Both the position numbers and the translations under genes were made by a program. This document shows, one piece after another, positions 41,525 to 51,638 of a DNA stretch of 64,000 nucleotides. The stretch comes from Rhodocyclaceae bacterium (lineage in GTDB: Bacteria; Pseudomonadota; Gammaproteobacteria; Burkholderiales; Rhodocyclaceae). The stretch is taken from positions 1 to 64,000 of the forward strand of contig JAUXXJ010000004.1 in assembly GCA_030681195.1 (NCBI GenBank), written 5' to 3'. The notes beneath the pieces are model-generated. The model did not search any database. It had not been told where the DNA came from and saw only the letters and a program-made list of their open reading frames with translations. How positions within the stretch are numbered: the first letter of the stretch is position 1; every line of letters begins with the position of its first letter.

Positions 41525-41746
41525 TCAACGGCTGAGCATGCCAAGTATCTCTTCGTAACTCGTCGAAGGGTTCCGTCCGTTCCCGGACTGGCAAACGCAC
41601 TCCAGCACTTCACAATCACGATACATCTGCTGCAGTTTTCGTCGCGCCTCGGATTCATCCCGCCCTTGAATCAGAAGATTATCGACCGTCATGCCGACAC
41701 GCGTCCGAATGCGGAAGCCAAACTTGGTAAAGGCGGGAAGGTGCAT
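41525..41746 (-). CDS. Hypothetical protein, 73 residues
   Basis: Not recognised. A small basic N-terminus (MHLPAFTKFGFRIRTRVGMTVDNLLIQGRDESEARRKLQQMYRDCEVLECVC) with predicted beta then helix structure and two cysteines. AAGGAACTGAG stands before the ATG and a good promoter (41779-41807) drives it, so it is probably real. Convergent with the parA-like gene, three bases apart. Confidence 0.6.
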   Translation of the reverse strand: MHLPAFTKFGFRIRTRVGMTVDNLLIQGRDESEARRKLQQMYRDCEVLECVCQSGNGRNPSTSYEEILGMLSR

Positions 41747-41778
41747 CTCAGTTCCTTATCTTTCAATAAGATGAGTTG

Positions 41779-41807
41779 AGTATATAAACCAATCCACAGA
41801 AGTTCAA
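41779..41807 (-). promoter_or_regulatory. Promoter of the 73-residue gene
   Basis: TTGAAC and TATACT on the minus strand with a 17-base spacer, 32 bases before the ATG. Confidence 0.6.
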
Positions 41808-41914
41808 TCCATTTGCATGGTTATTAATGGTTTTATAGCAACAAAACAACATCCACCCACCCTCAGCCATACCGCGTCGCGGCAACACGTATCCAGCCGA
41901 TTAAATTATGTTTT

Positions 41915-41923
41915 TGCTATAAT
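41915..41923 (+). promoter_or_regulatory. Extended -10 promoter for the DUF3579 gene
   Basis: TGCTATAAT, a perfect extended -10 element, 78 bases before the ATG. The rest of 41747-42001 is A/T-rich non-coding DNA with the divergent promoter; nothing else was seen. Confidence 0.5.
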
Positions 41924-42001
41924 TCACGCAATTAATATCGCTCTAGCGCTCATGGAGCCTAGGCGAGTTAGATCAAAGCCACCCAACACGCCGCACGCCC
42001 C

Positions 42002-42298
42002 ATGCCCCATTTCGTCGCCGAAAACTTTGTCATCGTCGGAGTCACAAAAGCAGGGAAGAAATTCCGGCCAAGCGACTGGGCTGAAAGACTCTGCGGCGTC
42101 ATGTCGGCCTTTGGATCGGAACGCCGTATGACCTATTCCCCCTATGTCCAGCCGGGCGACCGTCAGGGCGATAAGTCCGTGTTTGTGGATGGCCGGATTC
42201 ATGATGTCGAACCGATGGCCTACACGTTTCTGGTCAATTTCGCGCGTGACAACGACCTGAAGGTCGAACACTGGCAGGAAAGCAAACCAGCAGGCTAA
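42002..42298 (+). CDS. DUF3579 family protein
   Basis: A 98-residue soluble protein: ENFVIVGVTKAGKKFRPSDWAERLCGVMSAFG, then MTYSPYVQPG and NDLKVEHW, which match the DUF3579 family common in betaproteobacteria. Function unknown. Convergent with rpsT; a shared hairpin (42323-42342) separates them. Confidence 0.8.
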   Translation: MPHFVAENFVIVGVTKAGKKFRPSDWAERLCGVMSAFGSERRMTYSPYVQPGDRQGDKSVFVDGRIHDVEPMAYTFLVNFARDNDLKVEHWQESKPAG

Positions 42299-42310
42299 CG
42301 CCGGCCAAAA

Positions 42311-42342
42311 CACAAAGCAAAACGGCCACCCAAAGGTGGCCG
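42311..42342 (-). terminator. Terminator between rpsT and the DUF3579 gene
   Basis: CGGCCACC-CAAA-GGTGGCCG stem-loop (42323-42342); on the minus strand TTTTGCTTTG follows, so it chiefly ends rpsT. Confidence 0.75.
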
Positions 42343-42366
42343 CTTGTTAAGGCCTTACGCTGGCAA

Positions 42367-42633
42367 TCAGGCAGCGAGTGCCTTGATCGCAGCCGACAGA
42401 CGGCTCTTGTAACGTGCAGCGGCATTCTTGTGAATGATTTTCTTGTCAGCAATCGAGTCGATCACGCACTGTGACTCTTTGTACACCGCCTGGGCGGCTG
42501 CCTTGTCCCCCGTGGTGACGGCCTTGCGAACCCTCTTGATGGCGGTACGCAATTCAGAGCGCAGGCTCATGTTGTGGGCGCGACGTACGATCGCTTGACG
42601 TGCGCGTTTACGGGCTTGGACGGTATTGGCCAT
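42367..42633 (-). CDS. rpsT: 30S ribosomal protein S20
   Basis: An 88-residue, lysine/arginine/alanine-rich helical protein that binds 16S r[41 protein letters not shown] and [20 protein letters not shown] are diagnostic. It has its own promoter (42670-42698) and terminator, hence a single-gene unit, as is usual. Confidence 0.97.
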   Translation of the reverse strand: MANTVQARKRARQAIVRRAHNMSLRSELRTAIKRVRKAVTTGDKAAAQAVYKESQCVIDSIADKKIIHKNAAARYKSRLSAAIKALAA

Positions 42634-42669
42634 AGAGAAGATCGAAGAGTAATCTGTTGAAAGCGCGCG

Positions 42670-42698
42670 ATTATAAGCAGGGTGGCAATCATTTGCAA
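42670..42698 (-). promoter_or_regulatory. rpsT promoter
   Basis: TTGCAA and TATAAT on the minus strand with a 17-base spacer, 37 bases before the rpsT ATG; near consensus, as expected for a ribosomal protein gene. Confidence 0.75.
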
Positions 42699-42744
42699 GG
42701 TACTTTTCCTTCTTTGTCGCGAGAGATGCGTGTTTAATGCTTAC

Positions 42745-44283
42745 ATGAACCTGCTTCGCACCCTCGCCACCATCAGCAGCCTGACGCTGTTGTCACGCAT
42801 CCTTGGTTTCATCCGCGACTTTGTCATTGCCCGCACCTTCGGTGCCGGCATGCTGACGGATGCTTTTTTTGTTGCGTTTCGCCTCCCCAACCTGTTGCGG
42901 CGGCTTTTTGCCGAAGGGGCTTTTTCCCAGGCCTTCGTGCCGCTTTTGTCGGAATATCGCAACCAGCAAGGGACGGAGGCAACACGGCAGTTGGTGGATC
43001 GGGTCGCGACGGTACTGTTCCTTGTCGTCTTGCTCGTCGCCCTGCTGGGCGTCATCGGTGCCCCACTGATCATCTACGTGTCTGCCCCGGGGTTTGCCGA
43101 TGAGCCCGACAAGTTCGCACTCACGGTGATGCTGACGCGTATCACCTTCCCCTACATTCTGTTCATGTCGATGGTGGCACTGGCGGCTGGCGTCCTCAAC
43201 ACATGGAGCCGCTTTGCGCTGCCCGCCTTCACCCCCGTGCTGCTCAATCTGTCATTCATTGGCATGGCGCTGCTGGCCGCTCCCTATTTCGATCCACCCG
43301 TATTGGCGCTGGCATGGGCGGTGTTTATCGGCGGCCTCCTGCAACTGGCAATCCAGCTACCTGCGTTAAAGCGTATTGGCATGCTGCCCCGTCTCGATTT
43401 TGCGCCTGGCGATCCAGGGGTACGGCGCGTCATGAAACTGATGGCTCCCGCCGTACTGGGTGTTTCCGTCGCGCAAATTTCGCTCCTCATCAATACGATC
43501 TTTGCCTCTTTCCTCACCTCGGGCAGCGTTTCCTGGCTCTACTATGCCGACCGACTGATGGAGTTTCCGGCGGGTTTGCTAGGCGCAGCACTCGGAACAA
43601 TCCTCTTGCCCAGCCTCTCCAAAGCACATACGGCTGATAATCCGCAGGAGTTCTCAGCCCTGCTCGATTGGGGCCTGCGCCTGACCTGCCTTCTGACGCT
43701 GCCTGCAGCTCTCGGCCTGGCCATGCTGGGCGTGCCGCTGATCGCCACGCTATTTCAGCACGGTGCCTTCACAGCTACAGACGTCCTGCAAACCCGGCAG
43801 GCGCTAGTGGCTTATAGCATCGGCCTGATCGGGCTGATTCTGGTTAAGGTGCTCGCCCCGGCCTTCTACGCACGTCAGAATATCAAAACCCCGGTCAAGA
43901 TTGCCCTGATCACGCTACTTGCCACCCAAGTGATGAACTTGGGATTCATCGGGCCGCTGCAGCATGCTGGTCTGGCCTTGTCGATCGGTATAGCCTCATG
44001 CCTGAATGCGGCGTTGCTGTTTCGTGGTCTGCGACAGCGCGGCGATTTCCTACCGCGTCCCGGCTGGGCTGCCTTCACCGGCAAGCTCATTGTTGCACTG
44101 ATTGCGCTAGGACTCACCCTCTGGTTTGGCATGGGCAAGGAAACCGACTGGCTCACCGCGCCAGCCATCACGCGCATCCTGCATTTATCTGCGATTGTCG
44201 GCGCTGGCATGACGGCCTATTTCGTCACACTCTGGCTGCTGGGTTTTCGCCTCAAGGACTTCAAACGCAACAGTGCGACCTAA
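42745..44283 (+). CDS. murJ: Lipid II flippase MurJ
   Basis: A 512-residue MOP-superfamily membrane protein with about 14 helices that moves lipid II across the inner membrane for peptidoglycan synthesis. [25 protein letters not shown] and [27 protein letters not shown] are diagnostic. ATG 42745 is the family start. Next to rpsT in reverse orientation, a common betaproteobacterial arrangement. A weak repeat-like stretch lies in the last helices (VGAGMTAYF). Confidence 0.95.
   Translation: MNLLRTLATISSLTLLSRILGFIRDFVIARTFGAGMLTDAFFVAFRLPNLLRRLFAEGAFSQAFVPLLSEYRNQQGTEATRQLVDRVATVLFLVVLLVALLGVIGAPLIIYVSAPGFADEPDKFALTVMLTRITFPYILFMSMVALAAGVLNTWSRFALPAFTPVLLNLSFIGMALLAAPYFDPPVLALAWAVFIGGLLQLAIQLPALKRIGMLPRLDFAPGDPGVRRVMKLMAPAVLGVSVAQISLLINTIFASFLTSGSVSWLYYADRLMEFPAGLLGAALGTILLPSLSKAHTADNPQEFSALLDWGLRLTCLLTLPAALGLAMLGVPLIATLFQHGAFTATDVLQTRQALVAYSIGLIGLILVKVLAPAFYARQNIKTPVKIALITLLATQVMNLGFIGPLQHAGLALSIGIASCLNAALLFRGLRQRGDFLPRPGWAAFTGKLIVALIALGLTLWFGMGKETDWLTAPAITRILHLSAIVGAGMTAYFVTLWLLGFRLKDFKRNSAT
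44193..44217 (+). repeat. Weak repeat-like match in murJ
   Basis: 19 of 25 bases match; the 12-base core GTCGGCGCTGGC is intact and reads VGAG. Could be chance in a glycine/alanine-rich helix. Confidence 0.25.
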
Positions 44284-44286
44284 AAC

Positions 44287-44316
44287 AAAACGGGCAGCCC
44301 TGAGGCTGCCCGTTTT
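44287..44316. terminator. Bidirectional terminator between murJ and hppA
   Basis: Perfect stem AAAACGGGCAGCC / GGCTGCCCGTTTT with loop CTGA, T-run on both strands, between two convergent genes. Confidence 0.9.
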
Positions 44317-44336
44317 GTTTGCTACGCTGCCAAAGA

Positions 44337-46433
44337 TCAGGCCACGAGTGGCACGATCAGCAAGGCGACGATGTTGATGATCTTGATCAGCGGATTCACC
44401 GCCGGGCCGGCCGTATCCTTGTAGGGATCGCCAACGGTGTCGCCAGTAACGGCCGCCTTGTGCGCGTCCGAACCCTTGCCACCAAAATTGCCTTCTTCGA
44501 TGTATTTCTTGGCGTTGTCCCAAGCACCACCGCCGGTGGTCATGGAGATCGCAACGAAGATGCCGGTCACGATGGTACCCATCAGCACGCCGCCGAGAGC
44601 ACGCACGCCTGCACCAACGCCGTTCACCTCGGGCATGAGAAAGTTCATGCCGACGGCAACAACGACCGGGACGAGGACGGGCAGCAGCGAGGGGATCATC
44701 ATTTCCTTGATGGCGGCCTTGGTCAGCATGTCGACACAGGTGCCGTATTCCGGCTTGGCCGTGCCTTCCATGATGCCCTTGATCTCGCGGAACTGGCGAC
44801 GCACTTCGACGACGATTGCACCAGCGGCGCGACCAACGGCTTCCATGCCCATGGCGGCAAACAGATAAGGCACCATGCCGCCGATGAACAGGCCGATGAT
44901 GACTGCCGGATCGGACAGGTCGAAGAGGAACTTGACGCCGGGCTTGAAGGCTTCGAGCGCGTGGGTGAAGTCGGCAAACAGTACCAGCGCGGCCAGGCCG
45001 GCGGAACCGATTGCGTAACCCTTGGTCACCGCCTTGGTGGTGTTGCCCACAGCGTCGAGCGGGTCGGTCACGTCACGAATTTCCTTCGGCAGATTGGCCA
45101 TTTCAGCGATGCCGCCCGCGTTGTCGGTGATCGGGCCGTAAGCGTCGAGCGCGACTATGATACCGGCCATCGACAGCATGGAGGTCGCGGCGATGGCAAT
45201 GCCGTAGAGACCGCCGAGCAAATAGGACGCCCAGATGGCCGCACAGACGGACAGCACCGGCAGCGCCGTGGAGCGCATCGAGACACCAATGCCGGCGATG
45301 ACGTTGGTGCCGTGGCCCGTCGTCGAAGCCTGCGCGATGTGACGCACCGGGGCGTACTCGGTTGCCGTGTAGTACTCGGTGATCACTACCATCAGACCGG
45401 TCAGCACCAGACCAATCACCGCCGCACCGTACAGCCGCATATGGGCGCCGCCGTTGATGCCCATGACGGCATCGAGAATGTTGTCGGGGAGGAAGTAGGT
45501 GGTGATCGGGTAGAAGGCGATCAGCGCCAGGACGCCAGCGACGATCAGGCCCTTGTACAGCGCGGTCATGATCTTCTGGCCAGGCGTGTATTTGACGAAC
45601 ATCGCACCGATGATCGAGGCGATGATCGCGAAGCCGCCCAGCACCAGCGGATAGATCACGGCCTGCTCTTCGAAGCCCGTGAGAATCAGTGCGCCGATCA
45701 GCATGGTGGCGACGATGGTCACGGCGTAGGTCTCGAAGAGGTCGGCGGCCATGCCGGCGCAGTCACCGACGTTGTCGCCGACGTTGTCAGCGATCACGGC
45801 GGGATTGCGGGGATCGTCTTCCGGGATGCCCGCTTCGACCTTACCCACCAGGTCGGCGCCGACGTCAGCGCCCTTGGTGAAGATGCCGCCACCCAGTCGC
45901 GCGAAGATCGAGATCAGCGAGGAGCCGAAGCCGAGGCCGATCAGCGGATGCAGCAGCGTGGCCATCGGGATGTCGCCTGCAGTGGTTGCCTTGAGGTAGG
46001 CATAAAAACCAGCGACGCCGAGGAGGCCGAGACCGACTACCAGCATGCCGGTGATGGCGCCACCGCGGAAGGCGACGTTAAGCGCGGCATTGATGCCGTG
46101 CTTTGCCGCTTCGGCGGTACGCACGTTGGCGCGCACGGAAACGTTCATGCCGATGAAGCCAGCCAGGCCTGACAATACTGCGCCCAGGATGAAGCCAATA
46201 GCCGTGGCAGCCCCCAGGAACATCCAGATCAACGCCGCCAGCACCACACCCACCATGCTGATGGTGGTGTATTGGCGCTTCAGATAGGCTTGGGCACCTT
46301 CTTGAACCGCCGCAGAAATTTCCCGCATACGGTCGTTGCCGGTTGCCAACCCTAGAATCCACTTAGTAGAAATTAAACCGTAGGCAATAGCGCCAACGGC
46401 ACAGACCAACGCAAAAATCAGACCTTCTGACAT
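44337..46433 (-). CDS. hppA: Membrane-bound proton-pumping pyrophosphatase, potassium-independent type
   Basis: A 698-residue, about 16-helix pump that couples pyrophosphate hydrolysis to proton export. The substrate motif region is seen as [13 protein letters not shown] and [31 protein letters not shown] carries lysine and threonine at the positions that mark the potassium-independent class (alanine and glycine or alanine in the dependent class), from family knowledge. Follows the pyrophosphate-type phosphofructokinase gene by 55 bases. Confidence 0.95.
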   Translation of the reverse strand: MSEGLIFALVCAVGAIAYGLISTKWILGLATGNDRMREISAAVQEGAQAYLKRQYTTISMVGVVLAALIWMFLGAATAIGFILGAVLSGLAGFIGMNVSVRANVRTAEAAKHGINAALNVAFRGGAITGMLVVGLGLLGVAGFYAYLKATTAGDIPMATLLHPLIGLGFGSSLISIFARLGGGIFTKGADVGADLVGKVEAGIPEDDPRNPAVIADNVGDNVGDCAGMAADLFETYAVTIVATMLIGALILTGFEEQAVIYPLVLGGFAIIASIIGAMFVKYTPGQKIMTALYKGLIVAGVLALIAFYPITTYFLPDNILDAVMGINGGAHMRLYGAAVIGLVLTGLMVVITEYYTATEYAPVRHIAQASTTGHGTNVIAGIGVSMRSTALPVLSVCAAIWASYLLGGLYGIAIAATSMLSMAGIIVALDAYGPITDNAGGIAEMANLPKEIRDVTDPLDAVGNTTKAVTKGYAIGSAGLAALVLFADFTHALEAFKPGVKFLFDLSDPAVIIGLFIGGMVPYLFAAMGMEAVGRAAGAIVVEVRRQFREIKGIMEGTAKPEYGTCVDMLTKAAIKEMMIPSLLPVLVPVVVAVGMNFLMPEVNGVGAGVRALGGVLMGTIVTGIFVAISMTTGGGAWDNAKKYIEEGNFGGKGSDAHKAAVTGDTVGDPYKDTAGPAVNPLIKIINIVALLIVPLVA

Positions 46434-46488
46434 GACATAGACCCCCCTGTTTCCATAATCAAATGTGACAAATTCAAACTGAATGCGA

Positions 46489-47757
46489 TTACAGCTTGAA
46501 TTCCGGCAACTTCTTGGTCACAGCAACGTTCTTGAGCGTTACATATTTTGGCAGACCGTCGGTGCCATAGGGCGGATAGTCCTCCCCCTTCATCAATGGC
46601 GCCAGATACTCACGGCACTTGTCAGTGATACCGAAGCCATCTTTGGTGATGAAGTTCTTCGGCATCATCTTCTCGACGTTGGCCACCTTCGACAACGACG
46701 CCATCCCTACCTTCCACTTGTAGGGCTTGCTGGAAAGACGCTCGACCGTCGGCATCACCGAGTTGTGGCCCTTCAACGCGAATTCGACGGCAGCCTTGCC
46801 CATCGCATAGGCCTGATCGACGTCGCTCTTGGAGGCGATATGGCGTGCCGCACGCTGCATGTAGTCAGCCACGCCCCAGTGGAACTTGTAGCCGAGTGCA
46901 TCCTTGATCATGTTGGCGACCACCGGTGCCGCCCCTCCCAACTGAGCATGGCCGAAGGCATCACGCGTACCCTGCTCGGCAAGGAACTTGCCGTCGGGCC
47001 AGTGGCAGCCTTCGGAGACAACGACCGTGCAGTAACCAAATTTCTTGACGAGGCCCTGCACCTTGGCGAGGAACTTCTTCTGGTCGAAAAGCACCTCGGG
47101 GAACAAGACAATGATCGGCAGCTCCGTCCCTTCGGTCGACGCCATGGCACCCGCCGCCGCGATCCAACCGGCATGACGGCCCATCACTTCGAGTACGAAG
47201 ACCTTGGTGGAGGTCGCGCACATCGAACGCACGTCGAAAGTTGCTTCCAGCGTCGACACCGCGATGTACTTGGCAACGGAACCGAAGCCAGGGCAGTTGT
47301 CGGTGATCGGCAGATCGTTATCGACCGTCTTCGGCACATGGACGGCCTGCAGCGGATAGCCGGTCGCCTTGCTGAGTTGCGAGACCTTCAGGCAGGTATC
47401 GGCCGAATCGCCGCCGCCGTTGTAGAAGAAGTAGCCAATGTTGTGCGCCTTGAAGACTTCGATCAGGCGATCGTACTCGCGCTTGTTGGCCTCCAGGCTC
47501 TTCATCTTGTAGCGGCAGGAACCAAAGGCACCCGACGGCGTGGTGCGCAGCGCAGCGATGGCGGCGGTGGATTCCTTGGTGGTATCGATCAGGTCTTCGG
47601 TCAGCGCCCCGATGATGCCATTTCGGCCGGCATAGACCTTGCCGATCTGATCCTTGTGCTTGCGTGCGGTTTCAATCACACCGCAGGCCGATGCGTTGAT
47701 AACGGCGGTCACGCCACCGGATTGCGCGTAAAACGCATTCATTTTCTTGGCTGCCAT
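46489..47757 (-). CDS. Pyrophosphate-dependent 6-phosphofructokinase
   Basis: A 422-residue phosphofructokinase that uses, or regenerates, pyrophosphate in place of ATP. Residues 114-118 read GGGDS (ATP enzymes have GGDGS) and 142-148 read PKTVDND (ATP enzymes have PGTIDND); both changes mark the pyrophosphate-dependent group. [11 protein letters not shown] is the fructose-phosphate site. Between hppA and adk, so the three genes concern pyrophosphate and adenylate balance. The reaction is reversible, so it can serve glycolysis or gluconeogenesis. Confidence 0.93.
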   Translation of the reverse strand: MAAKKMNAFYAQSGGVTAVINASACGVIETARKHKDQIGKVYAGRNGIIGALTEDLIDTTKESTAAIAALRTTPSGAFGSCRYKMKSLEANKREYDRLIEVFKAHNIGYFFYNGGGDSADTCLKVSQLSKATGYPLQAVHVPKTVDNDLPITDNCPGFGSVAKYIAVSTLEATFDVRSMCATSTKVFVLEVMGRHAGWIAAAGAMASTEGTELPIIVLFPEVLFDQKKFLAKVQGLVKKFGYCTVVVSEGCHWPDGKFLAEQGTRDAFGHAQLGGAAPVVANMIKDALGYKFHWGVADYMQRAARHIASKSDVDQAYAMGKAAVEFALKGHNSVMPTVERLSSKPYKWKVGMASLSKVANVEKMMPKNFITKDGFGITDKCREYLAPLMKGEDYPPYGTDGLPKYVTLKNVAVTKKLPEFKL

Positions 47758-47772
47758 GTTTCGTGCTCCCCC

Positions 47773-48426
<654 letters not shown>

Positions 48427-48531
48427 TTAAGTCTCCTCGTTTTTAATAGTGGCAATTTAGAGTCTTGTAATATTCGCATTATTTATCGTGAGCCTGTCAT
48501 AAATTTCTCTATCGCCAAATAGCATCACCAA

Positions 48532-49296
48532 CTAGTGCGCTGCAGCATAATGCGCACGCACCCGCGCCAGATCTTCCGGGGTATCCACCCCGGGGGGCGG
48601 AGCATGCGCGCATTCGATGACATGAATGTGAAAGCCGTGCCACATGGCCCGCAGCTGTTCGAGCGACTCCCATTGCTCGATCGGTGCGGGTGCAAGCTGT
48701 CCATACTGCTTGAGAAAACTCACGCGATAGGCATACAGGCCGATGTGACGATGCGGCTGTAGTTCCGGCGGCAGCACATCGCGCCGCGCCGCTAAACCAT
48801 CGCGATGCCAAGGAATCGGCGCACGCGAAAAATACAGGGCACGATGATTCGCCGTCGTCACCACCTTGACGACATTGGGATTCAAAAAGTCTTCGATCGC
48901 AGTAATCGCATGAGCCGCCGTCGCAATGGCGGCTTCGCGATCTGCCCGCAGTGCTCGCGCAACGTCGGCAACCAGCGACGGTTCAATGAGCGGCTCGTCG
49001 CCCTGCACATTGACGACTATCTCATCGTCGGACCAGCCCCGCAGTACCGCCACTTCGGCGAGTCGATCGGTGCCGCTGACATGATCGACACGGGTCATGA
49101 CCGCCGCATGTCCTTGTGCCATGACGGCATCGAACACGCGGCTATCGTCTGTCGCCACAATCACTTCGGCCGCCCCACTCTGCTGTGCGGCCTCGACGAC
49201 ACGCACCACCATCGGTTTACCCGCAAGATCTGCCAGCGGTTTACCCGGCAAGCGCGTTGAAGCAAAACGCGCCGGGATAACGACGCGGAAAGTCAT
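48532..49296 (-). CDS. kdsB: 3-deoxy-manno-octulosonate cytidylyltransferase
   Basis: Activates Kdo with CTP for lipopolysaccharide core synthesis. 254 residues. Start [27 protein letters not shown] is the nucleotide-binding loop; [11 protein letters not shown] and [12 protein letters not shown] are family motifs. Two bases after the YcaR-like stop, last of the leftward exbB-exbD-lpxK-ycaR-kdsB run. Confidence 0.96.
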   Translation of the reverse strand: MTFRVVIPARFASTRLPGKPLADLAGKPMVVRVVEAAQQSGAAEVIVATDDSRVFDAVMAQGHAAVMTRVDHVSGTDRLAEVAVLRGWSDDEIVVNVQGDEPLIEPSLVADVARALRADREAAIATAAHAITAIEDFLNPNVVKVVTTANHRALYFSRAPIPWHRDGLAARRDVLPPELQPHRHIGLYAYRVSFLKQYGQLAPAPIEQWESLEQLRAMWHGFHIHVIECAHAPPPGVDTPEDLARVRAHYAAAH

Positions 49297-49298
49297 TT

Positions 49299-49487
49299 TC
49301 AGTTTTCTTCGGGAGAAAGTTGGCGTGCCTCGTCTTCGAGCATCACCGGAATGTCATCATTGACCGGAAACGCGAGGCGGCAGGCCTTGCAAACCAGTTC
49401 GGCCTCATTTTTCCCACTGTGTTTGCGGTAGTCGAGCGGGCCTTTGCACAAAGGGCAAACGAGGATTTCAAGCAGGCGTGCATCCAT
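49299..49487 (-). CDS. Trm112/YcaR family zinc-ribbon protein
   Basis: A 62-residue protein: [20 protein letters not shown], then [21 protein letters not shown]. The two CxxC pairs suggest a zinc ribbon. ATG 49487 overlaps the lpxK end by 20 bases. Usually found between lpxK and kdsB; function unknown. Confidence 0.88.
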   Translation of the reverse strand: MDARLLEILVCPLCKGPLDYRKHSGKNEAELVCKACRLAFPVNDDIPVMLEDEARQLSPEEN

Positions 49488-50448
49488 CGATTTTCTCCAA
49501 CACGAAATGAGCCAGATCGGGTTCGACCACGGCCTCAACCGGCAGTACCCAGATGGGCACATCGGTAAGACCCTCGCATTTTAGCGCGTCCTTTTCCGTT
49601 GTCAGAAGGGCATCCACAGTAAAAGAAAAGTCGGCGCGGGTGTAACGGTGATGATCTAGGAAGGCGTGGGACTCGAATGACAAACCTAGCGCCGTCAAAT
49701 GATCGAAGAAGCGCTGCGGCTCGCCGATGCCGGCAAACGCAGCAAGACGCAGCCCTTGCAAGGCCGCCGGCAGCAAGCACTCTTCCGGAGCATTCAGTCG
49801 ATAGAAGCAACTGCCCGCGAGATGCATCTGAAAGGTCGGTACTCCATCCACCCGCACCTGATCATTGTTGTGCAAGACGAGCGCATCGACTCGAGAAACA
49901 CGCTCGACCGGTTCGCGCAAAGGGCCGGCAGGCAGTGGCCAACCATTCATCAGGCCACGTCGATCCATCACAAGAATTTCAACATCGCGTGCCATTTGCA
50001 GATGCTGCAGCCCATCGTCACAAAGAATCACATCGCACTCGGGATGATCACCCAGCAACGCAGCAGCGGCGGCCCCCCGGTCCGCCCCTACGAATACCGG
50101 GCACCCAGAGCGTTGGGCCAGCAATAGGGGCTCATCACCCACTTCGGATGCTGTCCTGCCAGCGCCGACTTTTTGGATCGTGTCATCCGTGCGCCCATAA
50201 CCACGGCTGACAATGCCCGGCTTGCGGCCCAGCGACCTCATGTGCTGCGCGAGCCAAAGTGTTAGAGGCGTTTTGCCCGCACCGCCGACGACGAGGTTAC
50301 CAATCACGATAACGGGAACCGGCAGTCGTTTGCTGCGCAACCAGCCACGCTGGTAAGCAAGACGACGTAACCTGACCAGCGCAAAAAACAGCCAGCCAAC
50401 CGGCAACAAGACCCGCGCAAGCAGGCCGCGCTGCTGCCAGCACTGCAT
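49468..50448 (-). CDS. lpxK: Tetraacyldisaccharide 4'-kinase
   Basis: Phosphorylates the lipid A precursor at the 4' position, at the inner membrane. 326 residues. N-terminal amphipathic/hydrophobic part (about 10-25), Walker [13 protein letters not shown] near 45, SRGYGR, and [25 protein letters not shown] 50448 lies eight bases after the exbD stop. The variable segment between SRGYGR and [10 protein letters not shown] is [10 protein letters not shown], encoded by a repeat copy; a weaker copy encodes RYTRADFSF near the C-terminal domain. Confidence 0.94.
   Translation of the reverse strand: MQCWQQRGLLARVLLPVGWLFFALVRLRRLAYQRGWLRSKRLPVPVIVIGNLVVGGAGKTPLTLWLAQHMRSLGRKPGIVSRGYGRTDDTIQKVGAGRTASEVGDEPLLLAQRSGCPVFVGADRGAAAAALLGDHPECDVILCDDGLQHLQMARDVEILVMDRRGLMNGWPLPAGPLREPVERVSRVDALVLHNNDQVRVDGVPTFQMHLAGSCFYRLNAPEECLLPAALQGLRLAAFAGIGEPQRFFDHLTALGLSFESHAFLDHHRYTRADFSFTVDALLTTEKDALKCEGLTDVPIWVLPVEAVVEPDLAHFVLEKIDGCTPA
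49626..49650 (+). repeat. Degenerate dispersed repeat near the lpxK 3' end
   Basis: 19 of 25 bases match; AAAAGTCGGCGC is intact. Reads RYTRADF on the lpxK strand. Confidence 0.35.
50149..50173 (-). repeat. Dispersed 25-bp repeat inside lpxK
   Basis: 23 of 25 bases match; reads KVGAGRTA in the lpxK frame. Confidence 0.75.
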
Positions 50449-50455
50449 CAGGCAA

Positions 50456-50872
50456 TTACTGCGATTTTTGTTGGGTGGCAAAGGAAATATGCGACAGGCC
50501 GGCATTGCGGGCTGCCTGCATCACATCAATCACATTCTGGTGCGCCGCCTTGGCATCGGCATTGATGATGATCACCGGCTCATTGGTCCCCTGCGCGGCC
50601 TGACGCAGCGCCACGCTAATTGCTTCGACTGCCCCGGCTACCGGCGTCTTGTTCACCAGCACGCTACCTGTGGCGGTGACGACCACATCGATTTCGTTGG
50701 GCTTGTCCTGCGGCTGTTGCGCATCCGCCGTCGGCAGGTTGATCTCAATGCCGGAGAACTTCGAGTAGGTCGTGGTCACCATCAGGAAAATAAGGATCAC
50801 CAGCAGCACGTCAATCATCGCGATCAGGTTGATCTCGGGTTCTTCGCGGTAACGACCACGCTGGAAATTCAC
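50456..50872 (-). CDS. exbD: ExbD/TolR family biopolymer transport protein
   Basis: A 138-residue protein with one N-terminal membrane helix (about 17-38, INLIAMIDVLLVILIFLMVTTTY) containing the proton-carrying aspartate, and a periplasmic domain. Forms a proton-driven motor with ExbB that energises TonB-type transport or envelope functions. Overlaps the exbB stop by four bases. Confidence 0.9.
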   Translation of the reverse strand: MNFQRGRYREEPEINLIAMIDVLLVILIFLMVTTTYSKFSGIEINLPTADAQQPQDKPNEIDVVVTATGSVLVNKTPVAGAVEAISVALRQAAQGTNEPVIIINADAKAAHQNVIDVMQAARNAGLSHISFATQQKSQ

Positions 50873-51474
50873 TTGCGTTCTCCGTGAATCTGTTCGACCA
50901 GCTTGAGCGCCTGCAACTCCATCTCGATCACGAAGCTATCCACCTGCGCACGGAAATGCCGATAGGCAATCATCGCCGGAATCGCGATGATCAGACCGAA
51001 GCCGGTGTTGTACAGCGCGATTGAAATGCCATGCGCCAGCTGTTGCGGATTGTTGCCAGTGGCCGTGGCCGAGCCGAAGATTTCGATCATGCCGACGATC
51101 GTACCGAACAAGCCAAGCAGTGGGCTGATCGATGCAATCGTGCCGAGTGTCGTCAGAAAACGCTCCAGTTCATGGGCAGCCCCACGCCCGGCCTCCTCAA
51201 TCGCCTCCTTCATCACCTCACGCGAACTCTTGTGATTGCGCAGTCCGGCCCCGAATACCCTGCCCAATGGCGAGTGACCATCAAGGCGCTTGAGTAACTC
51301 ATCGGTCACGCCGGTACGGCGGAATTCGGCGACGGCGCTTTGCAAGAGACCGGCCGGGGCAATCTTGATGCGACGCAGCGCCGTACCCCGCTCGATAATC
51401 AGCGCAACGGCAATCACGGATGCCAGCAGCAGAAACCAGATGGGCCAACCGGCGGCCTGGATGATGGAAAACAC
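50869..51474 (-). CDS. exbB: ExbB/TolQ/MotA family proton channel protein
   Basis: A 201-residue protein with three membrane helices (about 10-30, 105-130, 150-172). LGTIASISPLLGLFGTIVGMIEIF and ALYNTGFGLIIAIPAMIAYRHF are the conserved second and third helices. First gene of the exbB-exbD-lpxK run; no tonB adjacent. The 164-base gap to the divergent J-domain gene shows no clear promoter to me. Confidence 0.9.
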   Translation of the reverse strand: MFSIIQAAGWPIWFLLLASVIAVALIIERGTALRRIKIAPAGLLQSAVAEFRRTGVTDELLKRLDGHSPLGRVFGAGLRNHKSSREVMKEAIEEAGRGAAHELERFLTTLGTIASISPLLGLFGTIVGMIEIFGSATATGNNPQQLAHGISIALYNTGFGLIIAIPAMIAYRHFRAQVDSFVIEMELQALKLVEQIHGERK

Positions 51475-51638
51475 GGTCTAACCTCCGGACAGTAGGAGCA
51501 AAAGTTGCTCAGGCGCGAACTTTACTACGAAGGTCACGCTCAATTCCGGCTGATATCGTCGGAATTGCGCCGAAAAGCGCCCGGTTGTCAGGGTTTGTCC
51601 AGAGACTGCTTGAAGCAGTGACACCACTAGAATGACGC

